64,000 nt of DNA from Oscillospiraceae bacterium. Its GTDB lineage: Bacteria; Bacillota; Clostridia; Oscillospirales; SIG627. This document shows positions 16,915 through 25,114 of the stretch, in pieces. The notes under the pieces are model-generated. The model searched no databases. It had not been told where the DNA came from and worked only from the letters and a program-made list of their open reading frames with translations. The translations under genes and the position numbers were made by a program. The stretch covers positions 124,001 to 188,000 of the forward strand of contig SVQO01000001.1 of assembly GCA_015065325.1 (NCBI GenBank). The letters are read 5' to 3'. Positions within the stretch are counted from its first letter, which is position 1; every line of letters begins with the position of its first letter.

Positions 16915-18549
16915 TCAACTGTTGATCTGCGCCTCAACCAGACTTACCTTGCAGTACTTCTTGCGGAGCGCAGGCTTTTCGATCTTGCCGGTAGGATTGC
17001 GGGGCACCTTGTCGAAGAAGATCTTCTTGGGTCTCTTGTAACGGGGCATTCCCTCGCAAAAAGCGCGGATCTCCTCCTCGGTAGCACTCTCTCCCTCCTT
17101 GATCTCAATGATGGCTGCGGCAATCTCACCCAGTCTTGCGTCGGGAAGACCGATGACCGCAACGTCCTTGATCTTATCATAGCCGCGAAGAAAGTCCTCG
17201 ATCTGTACGGGATACAGGTTTTCACCGCCGGAAATAACCACGTCCTTCTTACGGTCAACCAGATAAATGAAGCCGTCCTCATCCTCCTTTGCCATATCTC
17301 CCGTAAAGAGCCATCCGTCGCGAAGCACCTCACGGGTGGCTTCCTCATTCTTGTAGTAGCAGAGCATCACTCCGGGGCCCTTGACACAAAGCTCGCCTAC
17401 CTCACCGCGGGAAACCTCTTTTCCCGCACCGTTTACGATCTTGGTCTCCCAAAGGTAACCGGGCTTTCCGATGGCACCCACCTTATTTACGTTCTCCACA
17501 CCAAGATGCACACAGCCGGGACCGATGGACTCGGAAAGGCCGTAGTTGGTATCGTACTGATGATGGGGAAAGAGCTTGAGCCAGCGATGGATCAGGCTGG
17601 GAGGAACGGGCTGAGCGCCGATGTGCATCAGACGCCAGGAATCCAGCAAATAATCCTCCATACGAACTCTGCCGCTGTCAAATGCGTCCAGCAGATCCTG
17701 TGCCCACGGCACCAGAAGCCAGACGATGGTACATTTCTCCTCAGTGACCGCACGCAGGATCCATTCAGGCTTTACACCGCGAAGGAGAACGGCACGGCTT
17801 CCCGCCAGAAGGGAGCCGAACCAGTGCATTTTCGCACCCGTGTGATACAAGGGCGGGATGCAGAGAAATACGTCATCACGGTCTTGACCGTGATGCTTTT
17901 GCTCGGTCTGACAGGAGGACACCAGGGCTAAGTGGTTGTGCAGGATCGCCTTGGGAAAGCCCGTGGTGCCGCTGGAGAAATAGATGGCGGCATTGTCACT
18001 GTCCTCCAACTTCACGGGAGGTGCGGAGGAAGAACAAAAGCCCATAAGACGCAGACAGTCCTCAGCGTATGCGGGAACGTTCTTTCCTACGTAGAAGAAG
18101 GTTTTGACCCCACTCATTTCCTCTACGATGGGATCGATTCTGGTCACGAATTCCGGACCGAATACCAAAACGGAAACGTCCGCCAGATCACTGCAATACT
18201 TGATCTCGTCGCCGGAATAGCGGAAGTTCATGGGAACTGCAATACAGCCTGCCTTCAGAATACCGAAATAAATGGGAAGCCACTCCAGACAGTTCATCAG
18301 CAAAATGGCAACCTTGGTTCCGCGCTCGTAGCCGCGGCTGAGCAAAAGATTGGCAAAGCGGTTGGCTTTGCGGTCAAAGTCGCGCCAGGTGATCTCTCTT
18401 CTGTAAGGGGCGTCAGCGGCGCTTTCGATCAGCTGATACTCTCTCCAAGTAACGCTCTTGTCTCTCTCCTCACTGGGATTCAATTCGACCAACGCACATT
18501 CCTGGCCGTAAAGCCTGGCGTTGCGCTCCAAAAAATCTGTAATAGGCAT
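16915..18549 (-). CDS. AMP-dependent acyl/aryl-CoA synthetase, first gene behind the T-box
   Basis: 544 residues from the ATG at 18549 (AAAGGAG upstream, directly after the T-box terminator). ANL-superfamily motifs are complete: IYFSSGTTGFPKAILHNH (A3), YGLSESIGPG (A5), GWLFTGDMAKEDEDGFIYLVDRKKDVVISGGENLYPVQIE (A7-A8) and PTGKIEKP with the catalytic C-terminal Lys (A10). It belongs to the medium-chain/aryl-CoA ligase type rather than PaaK, so the operon has two ligases. It may activate a second arylacetate such as indole-3-acetate or 4-hydroxyphenylacetate (inference). Confidence 0.85.
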   Translation of the reverse strand: MPITDFLERNARLYGQECALVELNPSEERDKSVTWREYQLIESAADAPYRREITWRDFDRKANRFANLLLSRGYERGTKVAILLMNCLEWLPIYFGILKAGCIAVPMNFRYSGDEIKYCSDLADVSVLVFGPEFVTRIDPIVEEMSGVKTFFYVGKNVPAYAEDCLRLMGFCSSSAPPVKLEDSDNAAIYFSSGTTGFPKAILHNHLALVSSCQTEQKHHGQDRDDVFLCIPPLYHTGAKMHWFGSLLAGSRAVLLRGVKPEWILRAVTEEKCTIVWLLVPWAQDLLDAFDSGRVRMEDYLLDSWRLMHIGAQPVPPSLIHRWLKLFPHHQYDTNYGLSESIGPGCVHLGVENVNKVGAIGKPGYLWETKIVNGAGKEVSRGEVGELCVKGPGVMLCYYKNEEATREVLRDGWLFTGDMAKEDEDGFIYLVDRKKDVVISGGENLYPVQIEDFLRGYDKIKDVAVIGLPDARLGEIAAAIIEIKEGESATEEEIRAFCEGMPRYKRPKKIFFDKVPRNPTGKIEKPALRKKYCKVSLVEAQINS

Positions 18550-18573
18550 TGTATCAATCTCCTTTCGGTATCG

Positions 18574-18845
18574 AAAAAAAGCACCCTCCCGCCGGATCGG
18601 CAAGAGGGCGAAAATCGCGGTACCACCTCAAATTCACCGCCAAAGGCGGCCTCGTGGGGAACAGATCTCCCCCGCGCTTTATCGGGCGCACCCGTCCTCC
18701 CCTACCAAAGCACTTCTTCGGGGAAGCCGCTCGTGAGTGAATTCCGCATTTCCTACTCTTACTGCCTTGCACCGAGCGGCAGCTCTCTGAAAGAGTATGA
18801 GAAAGCGTACTTGTCTCCGTCAACGCGTTTTTCAAAAAACAGATT
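18574..18845 (-). promoter_or_regulatory. T-box riboswitch leader, predicted specifier UUC (phenylalanine)
   Basis: Read on the minus strand. Stem I starts near 18815 with AAGTA, carries the distal AGAGAGCTGCC...GGTGCAAGGCAG loop elements and returns through AAGAGTA and GAAA-T-GCG. The specifier loop then reads GAA-TTC-A, placing the codon UUC at 18739-18741. The T-box core AGGTGGTACCGCG is at 18616-18628; its UGGU would pair with an acceptor end having A73, as in tRNA-Phe. The terminator is an 11-base-pair stem ending in seven T (18574-18609), 25 bases before the start codon. Uncharged tRNA would favour the antiterminator and switch the operon on. Confidence 0.88.
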
Positions 18846-18851
18846 AAGAGA

Positions 18852-18880
18852 ATTTTATCACTTTCGGCATATAAAGTCAA
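18852..18880 (-). promoter_or_regulatory. Promoter of the T-box operon
   Basis: Minus-strand TTGACT (18875-18880) and TAAAAT (18852-18857), 17-base spacer. Transcription would begin about 18845, just ahead of Stem I. Confidence 0.85.
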
Positions 18881-18971
18881 TGAAAAATCACAAAAAGTAA
18901 GACTTTTTTCGATGAAAACCATAAATTTTTCCAAAAAATACGGCAAATTTGTAAAAAGACTTCTCTCCTCC

Positions 18972-19000
18972 TTTACAAAAGAGCACTTTCATTTTATAAT
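18972..19000 (+). promoter_or_regulatory. Promoter of the AEC transporter gene
   Basis: TTTACA (18972-18977) and a perfect TATAAT (18995-19000) with a 17-base spacer. Confidence 0.75.
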
Positions 19001-19040
19001 AGTTGGAGCATTTTGGAAATAATAAGGATTGAGGGTTTTT

Positions 19041-19988
19041 ATGTTTAACTTAGACGTGTGTCTTTTGACGGTACAAAAGGTTGCCTTCCTTCTGACCGTC
19101 ATTTTCATCGGCTATCTGATGCGGCGCAGCGGAAAGGTGGAGCACAAGGCAGCACAGGTCCTTTCCATTCTGACCACCCATATATTTTCTCCTTGCTATA
19201 CACTCAAAACCCTGCCGAAAAATTTCACCGTGGATAAGCTCGGCTCTAACCTTACGGTATTAGCTCTTTCCTGCGTGCTTTTGCTGATTACCGTTTTCCT
19301 GTCCCGTTTTCTGGCAAAGAAGCTGGGGCGGACGGACTTTGAGACCCGAAGCCTTTGCTACGTATTCGCCTTTGCCAATACGGGTTATTTCGGTTATCCC
19401 GTCATTGAGGGTGTGTTCGGAGAGGCAATGCTGAGTCAGTTTATGATCTTCTGCATCCCCTTTAATATCACCCTTTACAGCTATGGCTACGGCTTGTTTA
19501 TGTCTGCGGGCAAAAAGATCAACTGGAAAAAAATTCTTCTTTCTCCCGTAATGCTCAGCTACTACTTGGGAATCGTCATGGGTCTGAGCGGCATCGCCGC
19601 AAAGGGCTTTCTCGCCGACGCGGTCTCCGGTCTGGGTGCCTGTATGAGCCCCGCCTCTATGCTGTCCGCAGGAATCGTGCTGGGTGGCTTCGGTGCCAAG
19701 AAGCTCCTTACAGGGATCCGTCCCTACGCGTACAGTTTGATCCGTCTCGTAGCGATCCCCGCTCTGTTCGGCATTCCGCTGTTTCTTGCAGTGTACTTCG
19801 GCAATATCAACAGCGTTTACCTGGTTCTGCCCATGGCGGCGCTTGCCATGCCCGTGGGGCTGAACACCGTGGTATATCCCGAAAGCTTCGGCTACGATGC
19901 TTCGGATAACGCCAAGCTTTGCTTCGTTTCCTTTGTGATGTCTATTCTGACCCTGCCCATCGTCTTCTCGCTGGTTTCAGCGGTGTGA
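19041..19988 (+). CDS. AEC-family (auxin efflux carrier-like) transporter
   Basis: 315 residues from the ATG at 19041. About ten membrane segments in the AEC arrangement, with the family's FANTGYFGYPVIEGVFGEA motif in the first half and PMAALAMPVGLNTVVYPESFGYD in the second. Bacterial members export or import organic acids such as malate or malonate; the substrate here is unknown. It is divergent from the Phe T-box operon, with two promoters back to back, so it might move arylacetates or other acids of that pathway (speculative). hisS follows after 33 bases. Confidence 0.85.
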   Translation: MFNLDVCLLTVQKVAFLLTVIFIGYLMRRSGKVEHKAAQVLSILTTHIFSPCYTLKTLPKNFTVDKLGSNLTVLALSCVLLLITVFLSRFLAKKLGRTDFETRSLCYVFAFANTGYFGYPVIEGVFGEAMLSQFMIFCIPFNITLYSYGYGLFMSAGKKINWKKILLSPVMLSYYLGIVMGLSGIAAKGFLADAVSGLGACMSPASMLSAGIVLGGFGAKKLLTGIRPYAYSLIRLVAIPALFGIPLFLAVYFGNINSVYLVLPMAALAMPVGLNTVVYPESFGYDASDNAKLCFVSFVMSILTLPIVFSLVSAV

Positions 19989-20021
19989 TCGGGCTGTAAT
20001 TACTGTTTTTGGAGGAATATT

Positions 20022-21278
20022 ATGGGATTTGTCAAAACACCCGTTAAGGGAATGAACGATTTTCTCCCCCGCGATATGGAACTGCGTCAGAAAGCGCTTT
20101 CCATGATCCGCGAGACCTACGCCGCCTTCGGCTTCCGCGAGATCGAGACGCCCTGTATGGAGCATATCGAGAACCTGACCGGCAAGCAAGGCGGTGAAAA
20201 TGAAAAGCTGATCTTCAAGGTGCTCAAGCGCGGTGCAGCCCTTTCCCGAGCCTTGGAAAAAGGAGACGAATTGGCGGACAGCGGTATGCGCTACGACCTG
20301 ACCCTCCCCCTTTCCCGCTTCTACGCGGCAAACTCCGCGACTCTGCCCTCCCCCTTTAAGGCGTTGCAGATCGGTAACGTATGGCGTGCCGACCAGCCCC
20401 AAAAGGGTAGATTCCGCCAGTTCACCCAGTGCGATATCGATATTTTGGGCGACGCGTCCATTTTGGCTGAAATAGAGCTGGTAGGCGCTACGGGCAATAT
20501 GCTGGCAAAACTTCTGGCAGGCACGGGCATCGGCGGCTTTACCATTCACATCAACGACAGACGCATCCTTCGCGCCATGGCACTTTCCGTCGGCTTCCCC
20601 GAGGAAAATCTGGAAAACGTATTCATCATTTTGGATAAGCTGGATAAGATCGGCACCGAGGGAGTCAAGGCAGAGCTTTTGGCAGAGGGTCTTGCGGAGC
20701 AGGCAGTCAACGCATACACCGCCATTTTCGAAAAAGATAGCTCCGTTTCCGTTTCCGAATTCTGCTCCTTCCTCTCCGAGGAATTTCTGGACCGCAAGGT
20801 TCCCGAGGGGCTGGATACCATTCTCGCCTGCGTGGCAAAGACTTTGGACGGCAAGGCGAAGCTGAAATTTGACCCCACCCTGGTACGCGGTATGGGCTAC
20901 TACACCGGCACCATCTTCGAGGTAAAACTGGACGAATATAACTTCTCCATTGCCGGCGGCGGAAGATACGACGAAATGATCGGCAAATTTTCCGGCCAGG
21001 CAGTTCCCGCTTGCGGCTTCTCCATCGGCTTCGAGCGCATCATCACCATTCTCCGAGACCATCCCGCGGCAGAAAACGGTGAAGGCGGCAAGGTGGCTTT
21101 CCTGGTGGCAGGCGGAATGAGTGAAGAAAAGCTGCAGGAGATCTTCCTGCGCGCCGCAGACCTGCGCGCCGAGGGCAAGACCGTTACCGTGCTTCCCTTA
21201 AAAAAGAATGCAAAATTCCAGATCGACCGTCTGATGGAGGACGGCTTTACACAGATCGAGCGTATCTACAACGACTGA
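20022..21278 (+). CDS. hisS: Histidyl-tRNA synthetase, eukaryote/archaeal-like type
   Basis: 418 residues. Class II motifs: motif 1 (PVKGMNDFLP...), YDLTLPLSRFYA, motif 2 GRFRQFTQCDIDILG, the HisA signatures LVRGMGYYTGTIFEV and SIAGGGRYDEMIGKF, and motif 3 GFSIGFERI. The QCDIDILG form and the insertion domain (FIILDKLDKIG..) follow the archaeal/eukaryotic branch rather than the E. coli type. The C-terminal anticodon-binding domain is only about 65 residues, ending RIYND, so its last strands are missing relative to typical HisRS. It may be functional in this shorter form; a HisRS-like paralogue is the alternative. Confidence 0.85.
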   Translation: MGFVKTPVKGMNDFLPRDMELRQKALSMIRETYAAFGFREIETPCMEHIENLTGKQGGENEKLIFKVLKRGAALSRALEKGDELADSGMRYDLTLPLSRFYAANSATLPSPFKALQIGNVWRADQPQKGRFRQFTQCDIDILGDASILAEIELVGATGNMLAKLLAGTGIGGFTIHINDRRILRAMALSVGFPEENLENVFIILDKLDKIGTEGVKAELLAEGLAEQAVNAYTAIFEKDSSVSVSEFCSFLSEEFLDRKVPEGLDTILACVAKTLDGKAKLKFDPTLVRGMGYYTGTIFEVKLDEYNFSIAGGGRYDEMIGKFSGQAVPACGFSIGFERIITILRDHPAAENGEGGKVAFLVAGGMSEEKLQEIFLRAADLRAEGKTVTVLPLKKNAKFQIDRLMEDGFTQIERIYND

Positions 21279-21296
21279 AACGGGAGGCATTATCCC

Positions 21297-22070
21297 ATGG
21301 AACAGATCAAAAACAAAATCGGCTTTATATGCGATATGGACGGCGTGATCTATCACGGCAGCCGCATTCTGGACGGAGTCCCCGAATTTTTGAGCTGGAT
21401 GATCACCTCGGGCAAAAAATTCGTTTTTCTGACCAACAGTGCCGAGCGTACCCCCCACGAGCTGAGTATGAAGCTTGGCAGAATGGGACTGGATATTTCC
21501 CCCGACCATTTTTACACCAGTGCTATGGCAACAGCAGAGTTTCTCAGCAACCAAAAACCCGACAGCACCGCCTACGTCATCGGTGAAGCTGCACTGACCA
21601 AGGCACTGTACGACCGTGGAATTTATATGAACGACGTCAATCCCGATTACGTGGTAGTGGGTGAGACTCGCTCCTACAACTTCGAGAAGATCGAAAAAGC
21701 GATCGACCTGGTGCTCAAAGGCGCCAAGCTCATCGGCACCAACCCCGATATCACGGGCCCCACCGAGCGCGGCATTATGCCGGCTACCGGCTCTCTGATC
21801 GCTCCCATCGAAATTGCAACGGGGAGAAAAGCGTATTTCGTCGGCAAGCCCAACCCTTTGATGCTTCGCCACGGTCTGAAAAAGCTGGACTGTCACAGTG
21901 CGGATATCGCCTTCATCGGCGACCGTATGGATACCGATATCATCGCGGGCATCGAGTCCAACGTAGATACGGTTCTGGTGCTCTCCGGCGTAACCGCACG
22001 GGAGGATATCGACCGTTTCCCCTACCGCCCCAAATATATCTTAAACAGCGTCAAGGACCTGGTAAAATAA
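21297..22070 (+). CDS. HAD-IIA family sugar phosphatase, NagD-like
   Basis: 257 residues, 18 bases after hisS. HAD motif I is CDMDGVIYHGSRIL (nucleophile Asp in DMDG), motif II FLTNSAERTP, then the C2a cap, Lys in GKPNPLMLRHGL and motif IV IAFIGDRMDTDIIAGI. This is the NagD/AraL/PgP subgroup, which dephosphorylates small phosphometabolites (UMP, sugar phosphates, p-nitrophenyl phosphate). The exact substrate is not predictable. Confidence 0.88.
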   Translation: MEQIKNKIGFICDMDGVIYHGSRILDGVPEFLSWMITSGKKFVFLTNSAERTPHELSMKLGRMGLDISPDHFYTSAMATAEFLSNQKPDSTAYVIGEAALTKALYDRGIYMNDVNPDYVVVGETRSYNFEKIEKAIDLVLKGAKLIGTNPDITGPTERGIMPATGSLIAPIEIATGRKAYFVGKPNPLMLRHGLKKLDCHSADIAFIGDRMDTDIIAGIESNVDTVLVLSGVTAREDIDRFPYRPKYILNSVKDLVK

Positions 22071-22073
22071 AGG

Positions 22074-22106
22074 AATCCGGACACCGAGGGTGTCCGGACT
22101 TTTTTT
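22074..22106. terminator. Terminator between convergent genes
   Basis: TCCGGACACC pairs with GGTGTCCGGA around GAG, followed by CT and seven T. It serves the HAD gene; the DUF1836 gene ends at its edge. Confidence 0.85.
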
Positions 22107-22686
22107 ACTCTTTTTTGCCTTTTTCCTTATCCTTTTTTTCCTTCTTCTCTTTTTCCTTTACCTTATCCTTTTTCTCCTCCGGCGTCTCCTTGGGCAAGAG
22201 TCGGGCGGCGGAAAATACACTCTTGGCATATAGGATTGCGGAAAAAGCGTCACAGCAAGTGCGTACCACACGGGCACACTTTCCTTTTTCGCTCAGCGAG
22301 GAACGCTCCGTCTCTTCAAAGAGCCGCGCGAGAGAGGCAGTCAATTCCGCGGAAAAGAGGTTGAAGGCACCCTCCTCTCCCATCTCCCGTACCAGGTGAT
22401 CCAAAAGAGTGCTGATCTCGGAAAGCTGCATAAAGCGCTTGAGGATCGAGATCATAAACAGATAGGCGAGATGCTTCTTTCCGTAGCGCTTATTTTCGGG
22501 GGGCGGAAGCAAGCGCTGTTTCACGTAATTGTTGATCATCGTAGAGGTGATACACTTCTCCTCCTCGGGGAAAAACGGGGTGAGATACCGCTCCAATACG
22601 CTGATCACCTGATCCATATACAGCTCGATATCGGGGAAATCCGACCAAACGGGACAAGCAAAATTGCGTTCCTTTTCTTTTATCAC
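22105..22686 (-). CDS. DUF1836 family protein with Lys/Glu-rich tail
   Basis: 193 residues from a GTG start behind AAGGAGA. The N-terminal 120 residues match DUF1836: ITSTMINNYVKQRLLPPPENKRYGKKHLAYLFMISILKRFMQLSEI, a winged-helix-like layout related to MerR-type DNA-binding modules. The last ~30 residues are almost wholly Lys and Glu (KKDKVKEKEKKEKK). DUF1836 proteins are widespread in Firmicutes with no proven function; a regulatory role is likely. It is divergent from the acyl-CoA synthetase gene at 22856. Confidence 0.82.
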   Translation of the reverse strand: MIKEKERNFACPVWSDFPDIELYMDQVISVLERYLTPFFPEEEKCITSTMINNYVKQRLLPPPENKRYGKKHLAYLFMISILKRFMQLSEISTLLDHLVREMGEEGAFNLFSAELTASLARLFEETERSSLSEKGKCARVVRTCCDAFSAILYAKSVFSAARLLPKETPEEKKDKVKEKEKKEKKDKEKGKKE

Positions 22687-22791
22687 GATCGTTCTCCTTG
22701 AAAAATTTGATAGTCTGTGATAAAATGTATTGTATCATAAGTTTTTATCTCCGTCAAGATTTGAAAACGAAAAGTTTTTTTCAAAAAAATC

Positions 22792-22820
22792 TTGACATTG
22801 CTTTGTCAAACTGGTAATAT
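22792..22820 (+). promoter_or_regulatory. Promoter of the acyl-CoA synthetase gene
   Basis: TTGACA (22792-22797) and TAATAT (22815-22820) with a 17-base spacer, 35 bases before the ATG. Confidence 0.8.
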
Positions 22821-22855
22821 AGTATCGAAAACTAGATGTTCTGAAAGGAGTCCCT

Positions 22856-24544
22856 ATGGCAAAGTTTAAAGTAACCCCCCTCAACGAGGTATCCAAGATC
22901 GAAAGGATCGTTGACATCATCACTCAGGCAGAGGCTGAGTGCCCGGACAAGATCGCGTATAAGTATAAGAACTCAAAGCAGGAGATCATCGAGGTCAGCT
23001 ACAAGACGTTCGGTGAGGACGTCAGAGCTCTCGGCTCTGCATTGTCTGCACTCGGTGTTGACAAGGAGCACATCGCCATCGTAGCAGAAAACAGCTACAA
23101 CTGGATCAACGTATATCTGTCCGTCCTCTGCTCCCGCGGCGTGTATCTGCCCGTAGATAAGGAGCTCCCCCCCGACGATATGCTCTACGTGCTCAACAAC
23201 GGCGACGCTAAGGTCCTGTTCTACTCCAAGCGTTTTGAAAAGCTGTTCCACGAAAAGAGAGACGAGCTTGCCGGCGTTCAGTACTTTATCGGCTTTGACC
23301 GTGAGGAGGACGAAGGTGAATTTCTCTCCTTTGCCCGCTTGATGGAAAAAGGCAGAAAGCTTCTGGCAGAGGGCTACACCGAATACACCTCCAACATGGC
23401 CTCCTCCGACCTCGAGGCGCTGAAAATGCTGGTATATACCTCCGGTACCACCGGCATCGCAAAAGGCGTTATGCTCTCGGAGAAAAACTTGGTTTGCGAG
23501 GTTTATCACGGATTGCAGGTTGCGGATATCCTCACCGTAGGTCTTTCCGTCCTCCCCTATCACCATACCTACGAGGCAGTGGTAGGTATTCTGGTTTATC
23601 TGCACCGCCACGCAGTCACCTGTATCAACGATTCTCTTGCCGCAATCCTGAAAAACCTGAAGACCTATCAGCCTGACTTTATCTATCTGGTTCCCGCTTT
23701 TCTGGAAATGTTCTACAAGAAGATCCGTGCCAATATGGAAGAAAAGGGCAAGTGGGAAACCTTCCAAAAGGGTGCGAAGATCTCCAAGCTCCTGCTGAAA
23801 ATGGGCATCGACGTCAGAAGAAAGCTGTTTAAGGAGCTTCACGAGGTATTCGGCGGCAACCTTCGTCTGATGGTAGTGGGCGCCGCCCCCCTGAGAAGCG
23901 AGGTCATCAACTTCTTCGAGACCGTAGGCATCACCGTTTGCCAGGGCTACGGTATCACCGAGTGCTCTCCCTTGGTCAGCGTAAACCGTAACAACAAATA
24001 CGCAGACCCCGAAACCGTTGGTATGCCCCTGCCCTGTCTGGAAGTCAGAATCGACAATCCGACCGAGGACGGAACCGGTGAGATCTGCGTTAAGGGCAAG
24101 ACCGTTATGCTGGGCTACTACAAGAACGAGGAAGAGACCAATCGCGTAATGGTGGACGGCTGGTTCCATACCGGCGACCTGGGTAAGATTGACGAGAGAG
24201 GATACCTGTCCATCACCGGCCGTTGTAAGAACCTGATCGTTCTGGATAACGGTAAGAACGTTTACCCCGAAGAAATCGAAAACTACATTATGTTGATCCC
24301 CTACGTGGCAGAGGTCATCGTAAAGGGTGTCAAGGACGAGAATGAAAAGACCGTGCTCCTTGCCGAGGTCTTCCTGAACAAGGACAAGGTCAAGGAGATG
24401 GAAAAGGCTCCCGATGAAGCCCGGCTCCTTGCCGATATCCGCAAGCAGACCGAATCCCTTCCCATGTACAAGCAGGTGACCAAGGTTCAGATCCGCGCAA
24501 CCGAATTTGAAAAGACCACCACCAAAAAGATCCGCAGAGTATAA
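22856..24544 (+). CDS. Long-chain fatty acyl-CoA synthetase-like AMP ligase
   Basis: 562 residues. ANL motifs: LVYTSGTTGIAKGVMLSEKNL (P-loop), LPYHHTYEAVVGILVYL, GYGITECSPLVSVNR and GWFHTGDLGKIDERGYLSITGRCKNLIVLDNGKNVYPEEIE, ending TTTKKIRRV with the terminal catalytic Lys region. The form with 'YGITECSPLV' and 'NGKNVYPEEIE' is the FadD15/long-chain type, which activates fatty acids for lipid use. It stands alone between its own promoter and terminator. Codon use is strongly adapted (frequent CCC, GAG, AAG), which suggests good expression. Confidence 0.85.
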   Translation: MAKFKVTPLNEVSKIERIVDIITQAEAECPDKIAYKYKNSKQEIIEVSYKTFGEDVRALGSALSALGVDKEHIAIVAENSYNWINVYLSVLCSRGVYLPVDKELPPDDMLYVLNNGDAKVLFYSKRFEKLFHEKRDELAGVQYFIGFDREEDEGEFLSFARLMEKGRKLLAEGYTEYTSNMASSDLEALKMLVYTSGTTGIAKGVMLSEKNLVCEVYHGLQVADILTVGLSVLPYHHTYEAVVGILVYLHRHAVTCINDSLAAILKNLKTYQPDFIYLVPAFLEMFYKKIRANMEEKGKWETFQKGAKISKLLLKMGIDVRRKLFKELHEVFGGNLRLMVVGAAPLRSEVINFFETVGITVCQGYGITECSPLVSVNRNNKYADPETVGMPLPCLEVRIDNPTEDGTGEICVKGKTVMLGYYKNEEETNRVMVDGWFHTGDLGKIDERGYLSITGRCKNLIVLDNGKNVYPEEIENYIMLIPYVAEVIVKGVKDENEKTVLLAEVFLNKDKVKEMEKAPDEARLLADIRKQTESLPMYKQVTKVQIRATEFEKTTTKKIRRV

Positions 24545-24550
24545 AAAACG

Positions 24551-24582
24551 AAAAGGAAGCCGAAGCTCGGCTTCCTTTTTTT
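24551..24582 (+). terminator. Terminator of the acyl-CoA synthetase gene
   Basis: AAAAGGAAGCCGA pairs exactly with TCGGCTTCCTTTT around an AGC loop and runs into T. Confidence 0.85.
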
Positions 24583-24777
24583 GATCCTCGGGGCGCTGTC
24601 CCTCCCCCCGCAAGGAGCTTTTTTCCAAAAGCTCCTTGACCTCAAAAACTTTCAACCTAAATTTTAAATGAAAAAAAGCCTATTGATAAGTTTTGAAGGG
24701 TGCAGGGGATCTTTTTCAAAAGTTCCCCGCAAAGAAATTTGACGGCATACAAAAGAGCACCGCAACGGCGGTGCTCT
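24583..24777. repeat. Intergenic palindromes and terminator of the XRE gene
   Basis: Three palindromes follow each other: AAGGAGCTTTT with AAAAGCTCCTT (24613-24638), a GGGGATCTTTTT/CAAAAGTTCCCC pair near 24703-24728, and AGAGCACCGC with GCGGTGCTCT (24754-24777), the last one likely ending the small XRE gene on the minus strand. A palindrome of the second type, also built on ACTTTTGAAAAAGT, recurs near 58257-58285. Confidence 0.55.
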
Positions 24778-24994
24778 ATTTATTCATTTCAGGATTATCG
24801 GTCCTGCCCAAAAGATAGTCCACGGACACCTTGTGAAAATCTGCAATTTTAATCAGCGTAGCGGTGGGAATGTCAATATCTCCTCTCTCGTAATTGCTGT
24901 AAACCCTCTGGCTGCAAGCCAGTATTTTTCCCATTTGGGTCTGAGTCAGATCTTGATCCTCCCGCAAATGTCGGATCCGCGGATAATGCGGCAT
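24776..24994 (-). CDS. Small XRE-family repressor
   Basis: 72 residues, essentially one XRE/Cro HTH: IRHLREDQDLTQTQMGKILACSQRVYSNYERGDIDIPTATLIKIADFHKVSVDYLLGRTD. It lacks any sensor domain. It is divergent from the membrane protein at 25115, and the promoter between them has an inverted repeat inside its spacer (25061-25079), so direct repression of that gene, and perhaps of itself, is likely. AAAGGGT is the ribosome site. Confidence 0.88.
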   Translation of the reverse strand: MPHYPRIRHLREDQDLTQTQMGKILACSQRVYSNYERGDIDIPTATLIKIADFHKVSVDYLLGRTDNPEMNK

Positions 24995-25028
24995 ACCCTT
25001 TCCCCCGTATTTTTCTGAATATAGTACT

Positions 25029-25082
25029 ATTATATTTAGAAAAAAATTCGCTATTGACTTTTAGCGAAAAATTCGCTAAAAT
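25029..25082. promoter_or_regulatory. Divergent promoter with inverted-repeat operator
   Basis: Plus strand: TTGACT (25054-25059) and TAAAAT (25077-25082), 17-base spacer. Inside the spacer is a perfect palindrome TTAGCGAA-AAA-TTCGCTAA (25061-25079) and a further half-site TTCGCTA lies at 25047-25053 just before the -35. Minus strand: a TATAAT at 25029-25034 faces the XRE gene. The layout is that of an XRE operator which blocks RNA polymerase when bound. Confidence 0.75.
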
Positions 25083-25114
25083 AAGATATCAAGTTCTATT
25101 AAAGGAGTTAAACT

